A stretch of 64,000 bases of DNA, taken from positions 558,001-622,000 of the forward strand of contig NZ_CP019688.1 of NCBI RefSeq assembly GCF_002287505.1, given 5' to 3'. Positions 8,356 to 19,710 of the stretch are shown here, piece by piece. Position 1 is the first letter of the stretch. Every line of letters starts with the position of its first letter. Both the position numbers and the translations under genes were made by a program. The stretch comes from Corynebacterium glaucum (GTDB taxonomy: Bacteria > Actinomycetota > Actinomycetes > Mycobacteriales > Mycobacteriaceae). The notes under the pieces were generated by a model, which worked only from the letters and a program-made list of their open reading frames with translations, did no database searches and had not been told where the DNA came from.

Positions 8356-9963
8356 GTGCGATTCGTGGGCACAGTGCTGTTGGTGTCCGCGGTGGTCATG
8401 TCCGTGCTTGGCTTCACTTTGGCCACGGTGGTCACGCAGCGCATCGCGCAGGCGAAGATCGATGCGGCGAGTGTGGAAATCGACCGGGCGCGCGTGGTCG
8501 TCGAGGAGCAAATCGACACCTCCGCCTCCACTTCCTCGTTGCAAGCACGGCTCAACTCGGCCCGGGCGAGTTTGACTCAGCGCACCCAGCAAGGTTCGGA
8601 CGTGGCCAACGTCTATGAGCCGGTGCTGCTTGTGGAAAGCACCCACGGCACGGTGACCTCGTCGCCGGAGTCCTACCGGGTGCCGGAGCGGCTCGTCGAG
8701 TTCGTCTCGCAGGGCTACGTCGCCTACCAGTTCGCGGTGGTCGAGCGACCGGACGGCAGTCCGTATAACGCGCTGATCATCGGTACACCGACGGACTCCG
8801 ACGTGCCGAACCTGCAGCTTTACCTGGTCACCAACATGGATAACGAAGCTTCCACGCTCGCGCTCATGCGCGGTTTGCTCGCCTCGGCCGCCCTCATTGT
8901 GATCGTGCTGTTGGTGGGCATCGCCTGGCTCGCCTCGCAACAAATCGTCGCCCCGGTTCGTTCCGCCTCGCGTACGGCGGAGCGCTTCGCCTCGGGGCAT
9001 CTGCGCGAGCGCATGCCGGTGGAGGGCGAAGATGAGATGGCGGTGCTCGCCCTGAGCTTCAACAACATGGCGGAGCAGCTCTCGCGCCAGATCAACCAGC
9101 TCGAGGAGTACGGCGACCTGCAACGCCAATTCACCTCGGACGTCTCGCACGAACTGCGCACCCCGCTGACCACGGTGCGGATGGCGGCCGACATGATCGC
9201 GTCCGACCAGGAATCGCTCGAGCCTACGCAACGCCGCGCCTCCGAGTTGATGATCCGTGAGCTGGACCGCTTCGAGGCGCTCCTGACCGACCTGCTCGAA
9301 ATCTCCCGCCACGACGCGGGTGTGGCGGATCTGGCCAGCACCATCATGGACGTGCGCACCCCGATCAACTCGGCGTGGGCACAGACTCGTTTGCTTGCCG
9401 ACGAGCTGAATGTGCCCGTCGAGTTCGGCATCCCCGACCACGAGGTGAAGATCGAAGGCGATCCACGCCGCATCGAGCGGATCGTGCGCAACCTCATCGC
9501 CAACGCCATCGACCACTCGGAAGGCAACCCTGTCCACGTGGATCTGTTCGAGAACGACGAGGCAGTCGCCGTTACTGTCACGGATTGCGGCGTGGGCCTG
9601 AAACCCGGCCAGGAGGAGCTGGTGTTCAACCGGTTCTGGCGAGCGGACAAGTCGCGTAAGCGCCACTCCGGCGGCACGGGCTTGGGCCTCGCCATCGCTC
9701 GCGAGGATGCGCAGCTTCACCGCGGCACTCTCGACGCCGCGGGTGTCGCCGGCGAGGGTTCGCAGTTCCGCCTCGTGCTGCCGCGCGACCCGGAGGCCGG
9801 TTTCGTCCACGCGCCGGTCGAGCTGCGGGCACCAGGCGAGTCGAACGCGGTCGTTGAAGCGCGCGCGGCAGTCGAAGGCGCGGATGACGCGGCGGCGGGC
9901 GTGGACTGCGGAGACCAAGAGTGCGTCGATAAGCAACCTGCTCCGGAGGTGCGCGATGCGTAA
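8356..9963 (+). CDS. mtrB: sensor histidine kinase MtrB
   Basis: Membrane sensor kinase partner of MtrA. Two transmembrane helices flank an extracytoplasmic domain (roughly 8356-8450 and 8865-8930). A HAMP linker follows, then HisKA with FTSDVSHELRTPL (phosphoacceptor His at 9148-9150), then HATPase_c with N, G1 and G2 boxes (NLIANAIDHSE, DCGVGL, GGTGLGLAI). The GTG at 8356 is the first canonical start after the mtrA stop. However, the frame stays open back to 8287, and the residues WRTSLQ just upstream resemble the usual MtrB N-terminus. The true start may therefore be a rare codon (CTG 8290 or ATC 8287) preceded by a G-rich stretch. It overlaps lpqB by 8 nt. Confidence 0.9.
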   Translation: MRFVGTVLLVSAVVMSVLGFTLATVVTQRIAQAKIDAASVEIDRARVVVEEQIDTSASTSSLQARLNSARASLTQRTQQGSDVANVYEPVLLVESTHGTVTSSPESYRVPERLVEFVSQGYVAYQFAVVERPDGSPYNALIIGTPTDSDVPNLQLYLVTNMDNEASTLALMRGLLASAALIVIVLLVGIAWLASQQIVAPVRSASRTAERFASGHLRERMPVEGEDEMAVLALSFNNMAEQLSRQINQLEEYGDLQRQFTSDVSHELRTPLTTVRMAADMIASDQESLEPTQRRASELMIRELDRFEALLTDLLEISRHDAGVADLASTIMDVRTPINSAWAQTRLLADELNVPVEFGIPDHEVKIEGDPRRIERIVRNLIANAIDHSEGNPVHVDLFENDEAVAVTVTDCGVGLKPGQEELVFNRFWRADKSRKRHSGGTGLGLAIAREDAQLHRGTLDAAGVAGEGSQFRLVLPRDPEAGFVHAPVELRAPGESNAVVEARAAVEGADDAAAGVDCGDQECVDKQPAPEVRDA

Positions 9964-11665
9964 GACTGCAATCCTCCCTGCACTTGGGCTTGTGGGGGCA
10001 CTGACAGCGGGGTGCGCGACGCTGCCGTCGAACTCTGACCCGCACGTGCTGCGGCCGTTCAACTCGGAGGTCACTGCCGCCCCCGTTATCACGCCGGAGG
10101 CGGGGCGCGAGCCGGACCTGCTGCTGCGCGACTTCTTCTCCGCGTCGGCGATCCCGTCTTCGGACTACGAGGCCGCGCGCGCGTTCCTCACCCCGCAGGC
10201 CTCGGACGCGTGGGACGCGCAGGAGGAGACGATCATCGTGGACCGGTTGGGCGTGACCACGCTGCCGGGCGGGCAGGCCAACCGCACGTATTTCAACGTG
10301 CACGGCAACGTCGTGGGCATCCTCGGCCAGGGCGGCTCGTACCGCCCGGAACGCGGCTCATACGAGGCGACGATTGAGATGGAGCTGGTCGCAGGGGAGT
10401 GGCGTATTGCGTCGCTGCCTGCGGGCGTGGTGCTTGAGCGCACGGAGCTGCGCAATCAGTACATCCCGTTCAATTTGTACTTTTTCGACGGGCAGGGCCA
10501 GGAGCTGGTCACGGACCGCCGTTGGTTGTTCTCGCGGCGCGAAACGTTGCCGAGTGCGCTCATCTCGCTGATCATGGAGGGCCCGTCGCAGCGCCTCCAG
10601 CCCGCCGTCGCCAGCATCTTGCCCGCCGGCGCGTCGTACACCGGCTTCGAGGACGGCGCGTACACGTTCTCGGGCTTCGGTGGGGTGAGCGAGCAGGACC
10701 GCACGCGCTTCGCCGCGCAGATCGTCTGGACGCTCGCCTCGGCCGGCATCTCCGGGCCGTTCACGCTTGAAGCGGACGGCGCGCCCCTACTCACCGACAC
10801 CCCGAAGCTCACCACCGACGATTTCGGCGAGCTCAGCCCACTTGTGCAGACCGCAGGCGAATCCACCCTTTACGCACTCAGCGATGGGAGCATTTCGCTT
10901 ATCGACGGCGGGTCACTGACGCCTTTGGACAACGAACTGGGCAAGGAACAAAACGTCATTACCGCGGACATCACCGCCTCCGGGCGCTGGGCCGCGGTCA
11001 CGGATGCAGGCGGCGGCGGAGGAGGGGCTTCGTTGCGCGCCGGGGCGTTCGGCGAGGAGTCGCGCGAACTGGTCACCGCGGATACTTTCACCCGCCCGTC
11101 CTTCGAGTCGAAGGCGGCCGCGGTGTGGACCGTTGCCGACGGCACACGCATCCTGCGCTCCGTCCAGTCCGCGGCCACCGGGGACGTGAACACCGAAGAG
11201 ATTGTCGCGGAGTTGCCGGAGGGCGTGAGCGGCAACATCTCGGTGTTGCGGCTGTCGCGTTCGGGTGCGCGGGTGGTCATGGTCATCGACGGCCACCTCT
11301 ACACCGGCATCGTAGAGCGCCGCGCGCCGGGCGAGCGCGCGATTGTCAACGTGGTCGAGTACGCAGCGGAGCTCGGCGGACAAGTGGTCTCCGCCGACTG
11401 GCAGCCGGACGGCTCGCTGATCGTGGGCACGTCGGTATCCGTATCCCCGGTGCTGCGCGTCGAACAGGACGGCTCGTCTGCCACCGCATTGTCCGTGGGC
11501 AATATCTCCGCGCCGGTGGTGGCGGTCGCCGCCTCGCCGAACATGCTTTATGTCACCGACGCCAACGCGGTGCTGCAGCTGCCCAACACCGGCGCGGACA
11601 ACCCGCTATGGCGCGAGGTGCCGGGCCTGCAGGGGGAGCGGGCCCTGCCGATTGTGGCTCGCTAG
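9956..11665 (+). CDS. lpqB: lipoprotein LpqB
   Basis: A 569-residue lipoprotein with a signal peptide ending in the lipobox LTAGC (lipidated Cys20). The middle region corresponds to a GerMN-type domain (LISLIMEGPSQRLQPAV) and the C-terminal half to a beta-propeller. LpqB interacts with the MtrB extracytoplasmic domain and modulates MtrA signalling in mycobacteria; position directly after mtrB supports the same job here. GGAGG at 9945-9949 precedes the ATG. An internal glycine run lies near residues 350-355. The stop codon overlaps the GTG of the next gene. Confidence 0.9.
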   Translation: MRKTAILPALGLVGALTAGCATLPSNSDPHVLRPFNSEVTAAPVITPEAGREPDLLLRDFFSASAIPSSDYEAARAFLTPQASDAWDAQEETIIVDRLGVTTLPGGQANRTYFNVHGNVVGILGQGGSYRPERGSYEATIEMELVAGEWRIASLPAGVVLERTELRNQYIPFNLYFFDGQGQELVTDRRWLFSRRETLPSALISLIMEGPSQRLQPAVASILPAGASYTGFEDGAYTFSGFGGVSEQDRTRFAAQIVWTLASAGISGPFTLEADGAPLLTDTPKLTTDDFGELSPLVQTAGESTLYALSDGSISLIDGGSLTPLDNELGKEQNVITADITASGRWAAVTDAGGGGGGASLRAGAFGEESRELVTADTFTRPSFESKAAAVWTVADGTRILRSVQSAATGDVNTEEIVAELPEGVSGNISVLRLSRSGARVVMVIDGHLYTGIVERRAPGERAIVNVVEYAAELGGQVVSADWQPDGSLIVGTSVSVSPVLRVEQDGSSATALSVGNISAPVVAVAASPNMLYVTDANAVLQLPNTGADNPLWREVPGLQGERALPIVAR

Positions 11666-12279
11666 TGGCAGGCCTGGGGGAGCTCATCCTGCCTCGCCGT
11701 TGCGCGGGGTGCGGGTTGGCGGGGCATGTGCTTTGCGACGCCTGCCGCACCCGCCTTGCCACGCCCCCGCGGCGCGTCTTTCCGCCGACCCCGCCGCACG
11801 CGCCGGTCTTCGCGTTGGGCCCGTACGCCGATGCGCATCGCTCGGTGGTGTTGGCGATGAAGGAGCACAACAACCGCATCGTGCGCCGCCACGTGGGTGC
11901 AGTCTTGGCAGCCGCATTGGAGTATTTGGAAGTGCGCGGCGAGATCCCGCACGGGGCGGTGCTGGTGCCGGCGCCGACGCGGCCGTCGTCGGCACGCGCT
12001 CGCGGGGGTGATCCGGTGGCGGCGGTGTGCCGCGCGTCCGGCAGGGCAGTGGTGGAGGTGCTCGAGCTGTCGGAGCGCGCCGCCGACCAGGCGGATTTGG
12101 ATGCCGCCGCGCGCCGGGCGAACCTTGCTGGGGCAGTGCGCATCTCCGGTGTGCCGGCCAAGCAATGCATCGTCATCGACGACGTGGTGACGACTGGGGC
12201 GACGTTGACCGCAAGCGTCGAAATGCTGCTTGCTCACGGCGCCGATGTGGCTGCCTGCGTGGCAATTTGCGAAGCCTGA
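11665..12279 (+). CDS. ComF-family phosphoribosyltransferase
   Basis: A 204-residue ComF-like protein. The N-terminal CAGC and CDAC pairs form the zinc-ribbon. The C-terminal type I phosphoribosyltransferase fold has the PRPP-binding loop CIVIDDVVTTGATLT. ComF is needed for DNA uptake in naturally competent bacteria, but homologues are widespread in species without known competence, so function here is unproven. The GTG start overlaps the lpqB stop (TAGTG), placing it as last gene of the mtrAB-lpqB operon. Confidence 0.85.
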   Translation: MAGLGELILPRRCAGCGLAGHVLCDACRTRLATPPRRVFPPTPPHAPVFALGPYADAHRSVVLAMKEHNNRIVRRHVGAVLAAALEYLEVRGEIPHGAVLVPAPTRPSSARARGGDPVAAVCRASGRAVVEVLELSERAADQADLDAAARRANLAGAVRISGVPAKQCIVIDDVVTTGATLTASVEMLLAHGADVAACVAICEA

Positions 12280-12373
12280 TTTGCAAAAGCTGAATCAATC
12301 TATCGTCTGAATGGTTATTACCAGTTGTATACTCGGAAGTGACCCCGTTCCTACTATCTCTAGGAGGAAGCAG

Positions 12374-13189
12374 ATGACATCTGCAGAGCACGATCAGGCC
12401 ATCAACCAGGGCATTGACCAGGGCATTGGCCAGGGCATTGGCCAGGGTTTTGACCAGGGTTTTGAAACCGGTTCCGAGCAAGCTGAGGGGTTGAGCCCCT
12501 CCGCGCACGTGACCATCACCGGCCGCAACGTCGAAGTGCCGGAGCACTTCCAGGAACGTGTGAACACCAAGCTGGCGAAGATCGAGAAGCTTGATCCTTC
12601 GCTGACCTCCTTCCATGTTGAGCTGAAGCACGAGCCCAACCCGCGTCGTGAAGCGCAGGCGCAGCGTATTCAGATCACCGCAACCGGCAAAGGTCATCTC
12701 GCCCGGGCGGAAGCGAAGGAAGACAGCTTCTACGCCGCGCTGGAATCCGCGATTGGCAAACTGGAGCGTTCCCTGCGCAAGGTGAAGGTGCGCCGTGAGA
12801 TCTCCCGCTCTGGCCACCGCGCCCCGAAGTCGGCCGGTGTCATGGCGGCAGAGCTTGCCAACCAGGCTGCGGAGGCCCGCGCCGAGGAGCCGGGCAAGTA
12901 CGACGTCGACCCCTACGCCGATCAGTTTGCTGACCTCGAGCCGGGTCAGATCGTCCGCCGGAAGCTGCACCCGAACAACCCGATAAGCGTCGACGACGCT
13001 TTGAGCGAGATGGAGCTGGTAGGCCACGACTTCTACCTCTTCATCGATGAGGAAACACAGCGACCGAGCGTGGTGTACCGCCGCCACGCCTTCGACTACG
13101 GGCTGATCGCGCTCGCGCCGGAGACCGAGATCTCTGCGGCTGCCGGGGACCAGGCCATGAACCCGGCGTCTGCTGACGTGAAGGCGTAA
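12374..13189 (+). CDS. hpf: long-form ribosome hibernation promoting factor
   Basis: A 271-residue long HPF/RaiA-family protein. The N-terminal S30AE domain (HVTITGRNVEVPEHFQERV onwards, about residues 46-140) binds the 30S decoding region. The C-terminal domain (IVRRKLHPNNPISVDDAL through YRRHAFDYGLIAL) mediates 70S dimerisation. AGGAGG at 12362-12367 fixes the ATG at 12374. Unusually, residues 11-30 are five tetrapeptide repeats (NQGI, DQGI, GQGI, GQGF, DQGF) ahead of the ribosome-binding domain. A strong terminator follows. Confidence 0.92.
   Translation: MTSAEHDQAINQGIDQGIGQGIGQGFDQGFETGSEQAEGLSPSAHVTITGRNVEVPEHFQERVNTKLAKIEKLDPSLTSFHVELKHEPNPRREAQAQRIQITATGKGHLARAEAKEDSFYAALESAIGKLERSLRKVKVRREISRSGHRAPKSAGVMAAELANQAAEARAEEPGKYDVDPYADQFADLEPGQIVRRKLHPNNPISVDDALSEMELVGHDFYLFIDEETQRPSVVYRRHAFDYGLIALAPETEISAAAGDQAMNPASADVKA
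12404..12463 (+). repeat. 5 x 12-bp tandem repeat within hpf
   Basis: Five units of the form RRCCAGGGYWTT in perfect 12-bp register, each encoding (N/D/G)-Q-G-(I/F). The units change only in whole codons, as expected from recent slippage. Copy number could vary between strains. Confidence 0.85.
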
Positions 13190-13210
13190 GTACGGCGTAA
13201 GCACGAAGCC

Positions 13211-13220
13211 GTCGATAAGC
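13211..13220 (-). repeat. intergenic copy of the dispersed 10-mer GCTTATCGAC
   Basis: The only one of 13 exact copies in the window that lies between genes, 21 nt after the hpf stop and directly before its terminator. On the minus strand it reads TTGCTTATCGACGGC, a full match to the extended consensus. Confidence 0.7.
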
Positions 13221-13225
13221 AACGA

Positions 13226-13268
13226 GCCCCCGCACCCCTGGAAACCGACTAGGGTGCGGGCGCTTTTG
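13226..13268 (+). terminator. rho-independent terminator after hpf
   Basis: CCCGCACCC (13229-13237) pairs perfectly with GGGTGCGGG (13252-13260), a 9-bp stem with a 14-nt loop, followed by a short T run (CGCTTTTGCT). Confidence 0.8.
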
Positions 13269-13320
13269 CTCCCCAGCAAGTTCTCAGCTGCCCAGCTCGG
13301 AGTTCAAAACTTCGTGTGGG

Positions 13321-13326
13321 TACAAT
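13321..13326 (+). promoter_or_regulatory. -10 box of secA
   Basis: TACAAT preceded by TGTGGG lies 43 bp before the secA start and after the hpf terminator, so secA probably has its own promoter with a short leader. Confidence 0.45.
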
Positions 13327-13368
13327 AGCGCGTTGACGCTTCCTCGACCTTAAAGGATTTATACAACC

Positions 13369-15902
<2,534 letters not shown>

Positions 15903-15906
<4 letters not shown>

Positions 15907-16283
15907 AGCACCTTGAACGAGGTGAGACGGCCGTCTTCAATGCGGGCCGCCCACCCGTAGCGCTTGCCCGACACCGCCACGGTGCCGAACCATTCGCCGC
16001 CTTCCCGCACGTGGCAGGACAAAAGTTGCACCTTGCCGCGTTCGGGGGTGGTGCGTCGTCGCGCCCGGATGTGGTTGCGCACGCCCATCGCGAACAGGGC
16101 GTGGGTGAGCGATTCGGGGCTGCGGTTGCCAAACGCCGCTTCAAGGGCGTCGCGCACCAGCGGCGAGACCGGTTTCTGGGGCATTGCGCGTATCGACGGC
16201 ATGTGGTCGGCGCCTGGCCGTTTCGGTCGAGGCACCACGACCTTGATGTACTGGTGGCCGGGGGCGTAGTAGTACTGCGACAT
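15903..16283 (-). CDS. Rv3235-like small protein (DUF6459 type)
   Basis: A 126-residue basic protein resembling the Rv3235/DUF6459 family encoded next to secA in corynebacteria and mycobacteria. Features are a Pro-rich basic N-terminus ([10 protein letters not shown]), a helix [17 protein letters not shown] and a C-terminal sheet-like region ending [17 protein letters not shown]. Function unknown; no membrane segment. Its stop overlaps the secA stop. The 218-bp region upstream is shared with the divergent HAD-like gene. Confidence 0.65.
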
Positions 16284-16501
16284 GGTGGGTACCTCAGGGG
16301 GACAAAATGGCTTGGTGCAGAACGGCTGACGGACAGTCCCAGCAGCGAGCGCGGGGCAAACGCGCGTGGTGCTGAATACGGTGGCGGCAGGTAGTATTGT
16401 GCTCGCTCGCGCAGCGCGGCCGCTAGGTTGCGCGCGCTCATTTGAATGCGCACGCGGAAGGGAACCGCGTTGGTGGACTACAGCGAAAGGCGATACGTCG
16501 A

Positions 16502-16915
16502 ATGCAAGGATTGCTCATCGATTACGCAGGCGTTCTGGATCTTGACCCGGAGGATCAGCCCCGCTGGCAGGCGCTGATTGCGGCGGTGAAGGAAAAGGGT
16601 ATCTCCACCGGCATCCTCTCCAACGAAGAAGCGGACACCGAAACCGCCGATGCGATCCGTGAGTGGGAGTTCCGCGGCGACATTGACGCCGTTGTCCTCT
16701 CCGGCGAGGTTGGGGCAGAGAAGCCCGAGCGCACCGCGTTTCAGGCGGCGTGTGACGCGATCGATGTGGACCTGCCGGAGTGCGTGATGATCGACGACGA
16801 CATCATGAATGTCCGCGCAGCCGTGGAATACGGCATGATCGGCATCCTCCACACGGCGTTCGAGCGCACCGCGGTGGAAATCCAGTCACTGTTCGGCATC
16901 GAGGGCGAGTTCTAG
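16502..16915 (+). CDS. HAD-like hydrolase family protein
   Basis: A compact 137-residue HAD-fold protein. Motif I is LLIDYAGVLD: the nucleophile Asp7 is present, but the usual second Asp of DxD is Ala. Motif II is ILSNE, motif III has EKPER, and motif IV is MIDDDIMNV. The DxA variant makes classical phosphatase activity doubtful. I chose ATG 16502 because GAAAGG precedes it and the motif sits at the normal distance from the N-terminus. The stop overlaps the GTG of the next gene. Confidence 0.75.
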   Translation: MQGLLIDYAGVLDLDPEDQPRWQALIAAVKEKGISTGILSNEEADTETADAIREWEFRGDIDAVVLSGEVGAEKPERTAFQAACDAIDVDLPECVMIDDDIMNVRAAVEYGMIGILHTAFERTAVEIQSLFGIEGEF

Positions 16916-17409
16916 TGCGCGTGTACCTCCCCGCGACGTTCGGGATGCTCGAATCTCTCGACGCCGACGGGCTGGTCCACGCCCGTAACGGCTGGGGGTT
17001 CGCGGCAACACCCGAGCTGACCGAGTTCTACACCTCGGGCGACCAGGAAGAGATCGAGGCCATCGCTTTCGACGATGCCGCGCTCGCGTCCCTGCGTCTC
17101 CTCGCCATCGGGGACGAGGAGAAGTTCCCGCACCGCAGGGTCGTGATCTCTGTCGACACCGATGCCGAGCTCGCGCCCGACATGGGCGAGTCGGTGGTCA
17201 AGTTGTCGGGCCCAGTTGAGCTCAAGGATGTCGCGGCGATCCACGTTGATGTGAAGGAAGCGGAGGAAGCTACCGCACGAGCCATTGAGCTTGTCGACGC
17301 CGCCGATCTCGGCGACGAAGACGCCGAGTTGGCAGTCGGGGACGCCCAAGACAACTACATGGCGTTCTACGACCCTAGCGAGCTACCGTTCCTCGTCGAG
17401 CTGCTTTAG
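16915..17409 (+). CDS. DUF6912-family protein
   Basis: An acidic 164-residue protein translated from GTG 16915, which overlaps the HAD gene stop (TAGTG). RVYLPATFGMLESL at the N-terminus and the terminal YMAFYDPSELPFLVEL are characteristic of the small DUF6912 family found beside HAD-like genes in corynebacteria. No catalytic motif is evident. Its 3' end overlaps the convergent rsgA gene by 27 nt. Confidence 0.7.
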   Translation: MRVYLPATFGMLESLDADGLVHARNGWGFAATPELTEFYTSGDQEEIEAIAFDDAALASLRLLAIGDEEKFPHRRVVISVDTDAELAPDMGESVVKLSGPVELKDVAAIHVDVKEAEEATARAIELVDAADLGDEDAELAVGDAQDNYMAFYDPSELPFLVELL

Positions 17410-18417
17410 TTCCCACTCGTTGTTCGAGTGCAGCGCCTCGAGGAGGCGTCGCACGGCGGCAACCCGCCGACCAATGGGGGAGTCAAGGTCGAATTCGTCC
17501 CACGCGCACTCCGGATCCGCCGGCGGACCCAGGTGGTTGCAACCGCGGGAGCACTGTTCGGTCGCAACGGCGAGCTCGGGGAACACGTCGATGATGGTCT
17601 CGGGTGAAATGTGAGCGAGCCCGAAGGAGCGTATGCCGGGAGTGTCGATGACCCAGCCGCCGCCGTCGAGCGGCAGCGCGACCGACTGAGTCGAGGTGTG
17701 GCGCCCTTTGCCCACACCGGACACTTCGCCGGTTTCGCGGTCCGCCTCCGGCACGATGCGGTTGACCAGCGTCGATTTGCCCACTCCCGAGTGGCCGATC
17801 AAAGCGGAGACATGCCCGGTAATGCGCGCCACGAGTGCGTCGATCGGTTCTTCGATGCCCACCTCGTACACATCGACGTCGAGGTCTTCGATCTCGCGCT
17901 GGAACTCGGACGGGTCGGCGATGTCGGACTTGGTCATGCACACGATCGGGGTCACCCCGCCGTCGAAGGCGGCGACAAGCGCCCGCTCGACAAAACCGGT
18001 GCGCGGCGGCGGGTCGGCGGCGGCAACGACGATGAGCAGGAGCTCTGCATTTGCAACAATAATGCGCTCGTACGGGTCAGTGTCGTCGGCAGTGCGCCGC
18101 AGCACGGAGGTGCGGTCTTCGCGCTTCACGATGCGCGCCAAGGTGTCTTTCTCGCCAGAGGTGTCGCCGACAACACCGACACGGTCGCCCACTTCGATGG
18201 AGAGGCGTTTGAGTTCCCGGGCACGCATGCAGGTGACCAACGTGTCGTCGTCAAGCATGACGCCCCAACGCCCGCGATCCTTGGTCACCACCATGCCGTG
18301 CTTAGCGTCGTCGTGGCTAGGCCGGTCCTTTGAGCGCGGCCGGGAACCCTTGCCGGGGCGGATACGGACGTCGGACTCGTCATAGCGCGACAGGTCGCCG
18401 AAGCCTCGCCGTGCCAT
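17383..18417 (-). CDS. rsgA: ribosome small-subunit-dependent GTPase A
   Basis: A 344-residue circularly permuted GTPase that helps mature the 30S subunit. After an OB-fold come TKSD (G4), GHSGVGKST (G1) and DTPG (G3) in permuted order, then the zinc knuckle CSRGCNHLGPPADPEC. Actinobacterial proteins share the basic N-terminal extension seen here (RIRPGKGSRPRSKDRPSH). ATG 18417 overlaps the aroA stop by one base, so the genes are translationally coupled. Confidence 0.93.
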   Translation of the reverse strand: MARRGFGDLSRYDESDVRIRPGKGSRPRSKDRPSHDDAKHGMVVTKDRGRWGVMLDDDTLVTCMRARELKRLSIEVGDRVGVVGDTSGEKDTLARIVKREDRTSVLRRTADDTDPYERIIVANAELLLIVVAAADPPPRTGFVERALVAAFDGGVTPIVCMTKSDIADPSEFQREIEDLDVDVYEVGIEEPIDALVARITGHVSALIGHSGVGKSTLVNRIVPEADRETGEVSGVGKGRHTSTQSVALPLDGGGWVIDTPGIRSFGLAHISPETIIDVFPELAVATEQCSRGCNHLGPPADPECAWDEFDLDSPIGRRVAAVRRLLEALHSNNEWELKQLDEER

Positions 18418-19688
18418 TAACGGTGCACCATCGCAGTCCACATTTCGTCGAAGTCCGGCAATGTCTTCGCGGTGGTGCCGATGTTCTCCACCATCACGCC
18501 CTCGGTTGTAAGGCCGATGATCGCGCCGGCAGTGGCCATGCGGTGGTCGTCGTAGGTCGCCCACGTGCCGCCGTGCAGCTCGGCGGGGGTGATGCGCAGA
18601 CCGTCGGGGAGCTCTTCGCACGCACCGCCGAGGTTGTTGATCTCGCGGGTCAGCGCGGCTAGGCGATCCGTTTCGTGGCCGCGCAAGTGCGCAATGCCGG
18701 TGAGCTCGCTCGGGGTGGTCGCCTGCGTGGCGAGGGCGGCGACGGTGGGGGTGAGCTCGCCGATGTCGCTCATGTCGATGCGGAGCCCGCGCAGGCCGCC
18801 GCGCTGCGGCCCGCGCACCTCGAGCGTGTGGTGTTTGCCCTCGGCAATGAGGTCCACTTCGCAGCCCATGCGCTCCAAGATGAGACGGATGACATCGCCA
18901 GGTTGAGTGGTGTCCAGCGGCCAGTGCGGGATGCGCACCGCGCCACCGGTCACGGCCGCAGCGGCGAGGAAAGGGGTGGCGTTGGACAGGTCCGGCTCGA
19001 TGTCGAAGTGCGTCGCCTGGATAGTCTGCGGCTCCACCTGCCACGTCTGACCCTCGGCGCGCACACGCACGCCGGCGTCAGCGAGCATCTGAATCGTCAT
19101 CTCGATGTGGGGCATCGACGGCAGCATGCCGGCGGTGTTCTTCACAGTCACGCCGCGGTCGAACCGGGCGGCGGACAAGAGCAACCCGGAGACGAACTGC
19201 GAGGATCCGGAGGCGTCGATCTCCACCTCGCCGCCTTCCGCACTGCCGCGGCCGTGGACAGTGAAAGGCAAGGTATCGCCGGCGACAGCCACGCCGAGCT
19301 GGCGCAGCGCATCGAGGATGGTGGTCATGGGGCGGTTGCGTGCGTACTCGTCGCCGTCGAAAAGCACGGGCCCATGCGCGAACGCCGCAACCGGCGGCAG
19401 AAACCGCATGACCGTGCCGGCCAGCCCGCAGTCCACCTCGGCGGCGCGCAGTTCGCGCGGATTCACGCGAATCGTGCCGCCTTCGTGCGCAAACTCCACG
19501 CCCATTGACGCCAGCGCCGCTTCCATCAGATCGGTATCACGCGAGCGCAGCGCACCGGCAATGGTGGATTGCCCGTTCGCAAGCGCGGTGAGGATGTAGG
19601 CCCGGTTGGTCATCGATTTCGACCCCGGCACCTCAACTGTGTGGGTAATCGGGGTCGCGGAATGCGGGGCGGGCCAAAGATCTGTCAT
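18417..19688 (-). CDS. aroA: 3-phosphoshikimate 1-carboxyvinyltransferase (EPSP synthase)
   Basis: A 423-residue enzyme of the shikimate pathway condensing shikimate-3-phosphate with phosphoenolpyruvate. Visible hallmarks are [28 protein letters not shown] and the late [15 protein letters not shown]. The start at 19688 lies 7 nt after a TATGAT box on the minus strand and has no Shine-Dalgarno, which favours a leaderless start over the longer frame from 19736. It is separated from the divergent SRAP gene by only 22 nt. Confidence 0.95.
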   Translation of the reverse strand: MTDLWPAPHSATPITHTVEVPGSKSMTNRAYILTALANGQSTIAGALRSRDTDLMEAALASMGVEFAHEGGTIRVNPRELRAAEVDCGLAGTVMRFLPPVAAFAHGPVLFDGDEYARNRPMTTILDALRQLGVAVAGDTLPFTVHGRGSAEGGEVEIDASGSSQFVSGLLLSAARFDRGVTVKNTAGMLPSMPHIEMTIQMLADAGVRVRAEGQTWQVEPQTIQATHFDIEPDLSNATPFLAAAAVTGGAVRIPHWPLDTTQPGDVIRLILERMGCEVDLIAEGKHHTLEVRGPQRGGLRGLRIDMSDIGELTPTVAALATQATTPSELTGIAHLRGHETDRLAALTREINNLGGACEELPDGLRITPAELHGGTWATYDDHRMATAGAIIGLTTEGVMVENIGTTAKTLPDFDEMWTAMVHR

Positions 19689-19695
19689 GCGAACC

Positions 19696-19703
19696 ATCAT
19701 AAT
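19696..19703. promoter_or_regulatory. overlapping divergent -10 boxes of aroA and the SRAP gene
   Basis: The minus strand reads TATGAT (19701 to 19696), 7 nt before the aroA ATG. The plus strand reads CATAAT (19698-19703), 7 nt before the SRAP ATG. Both transcripts would be leaderless and the two polymerase sites share four base pairs. Confidence 0.5.
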
Positions 19704-19710
19704 GACAGGT

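Noticed and set aside
8140-10092. 650-codon open frame antisense to mtrB
   Set aside because: Arg/His-rich shadow of a gene with all histidine kinase motifs.
11665-12279. ComF-like gene as evidence of natural competence
   Set aside because: ComF homologues are common in non-competent bacteria and no other competence gene is in the window.
12963-12975. CCGATAAGCGTCGAC as a further copy of the dispersed 10-mer
   Set aside because: Two mismatches in the core and no match to the extended flank; likewise GGCCGATAAGC at 50568 and CATTATCGAC at 62465.
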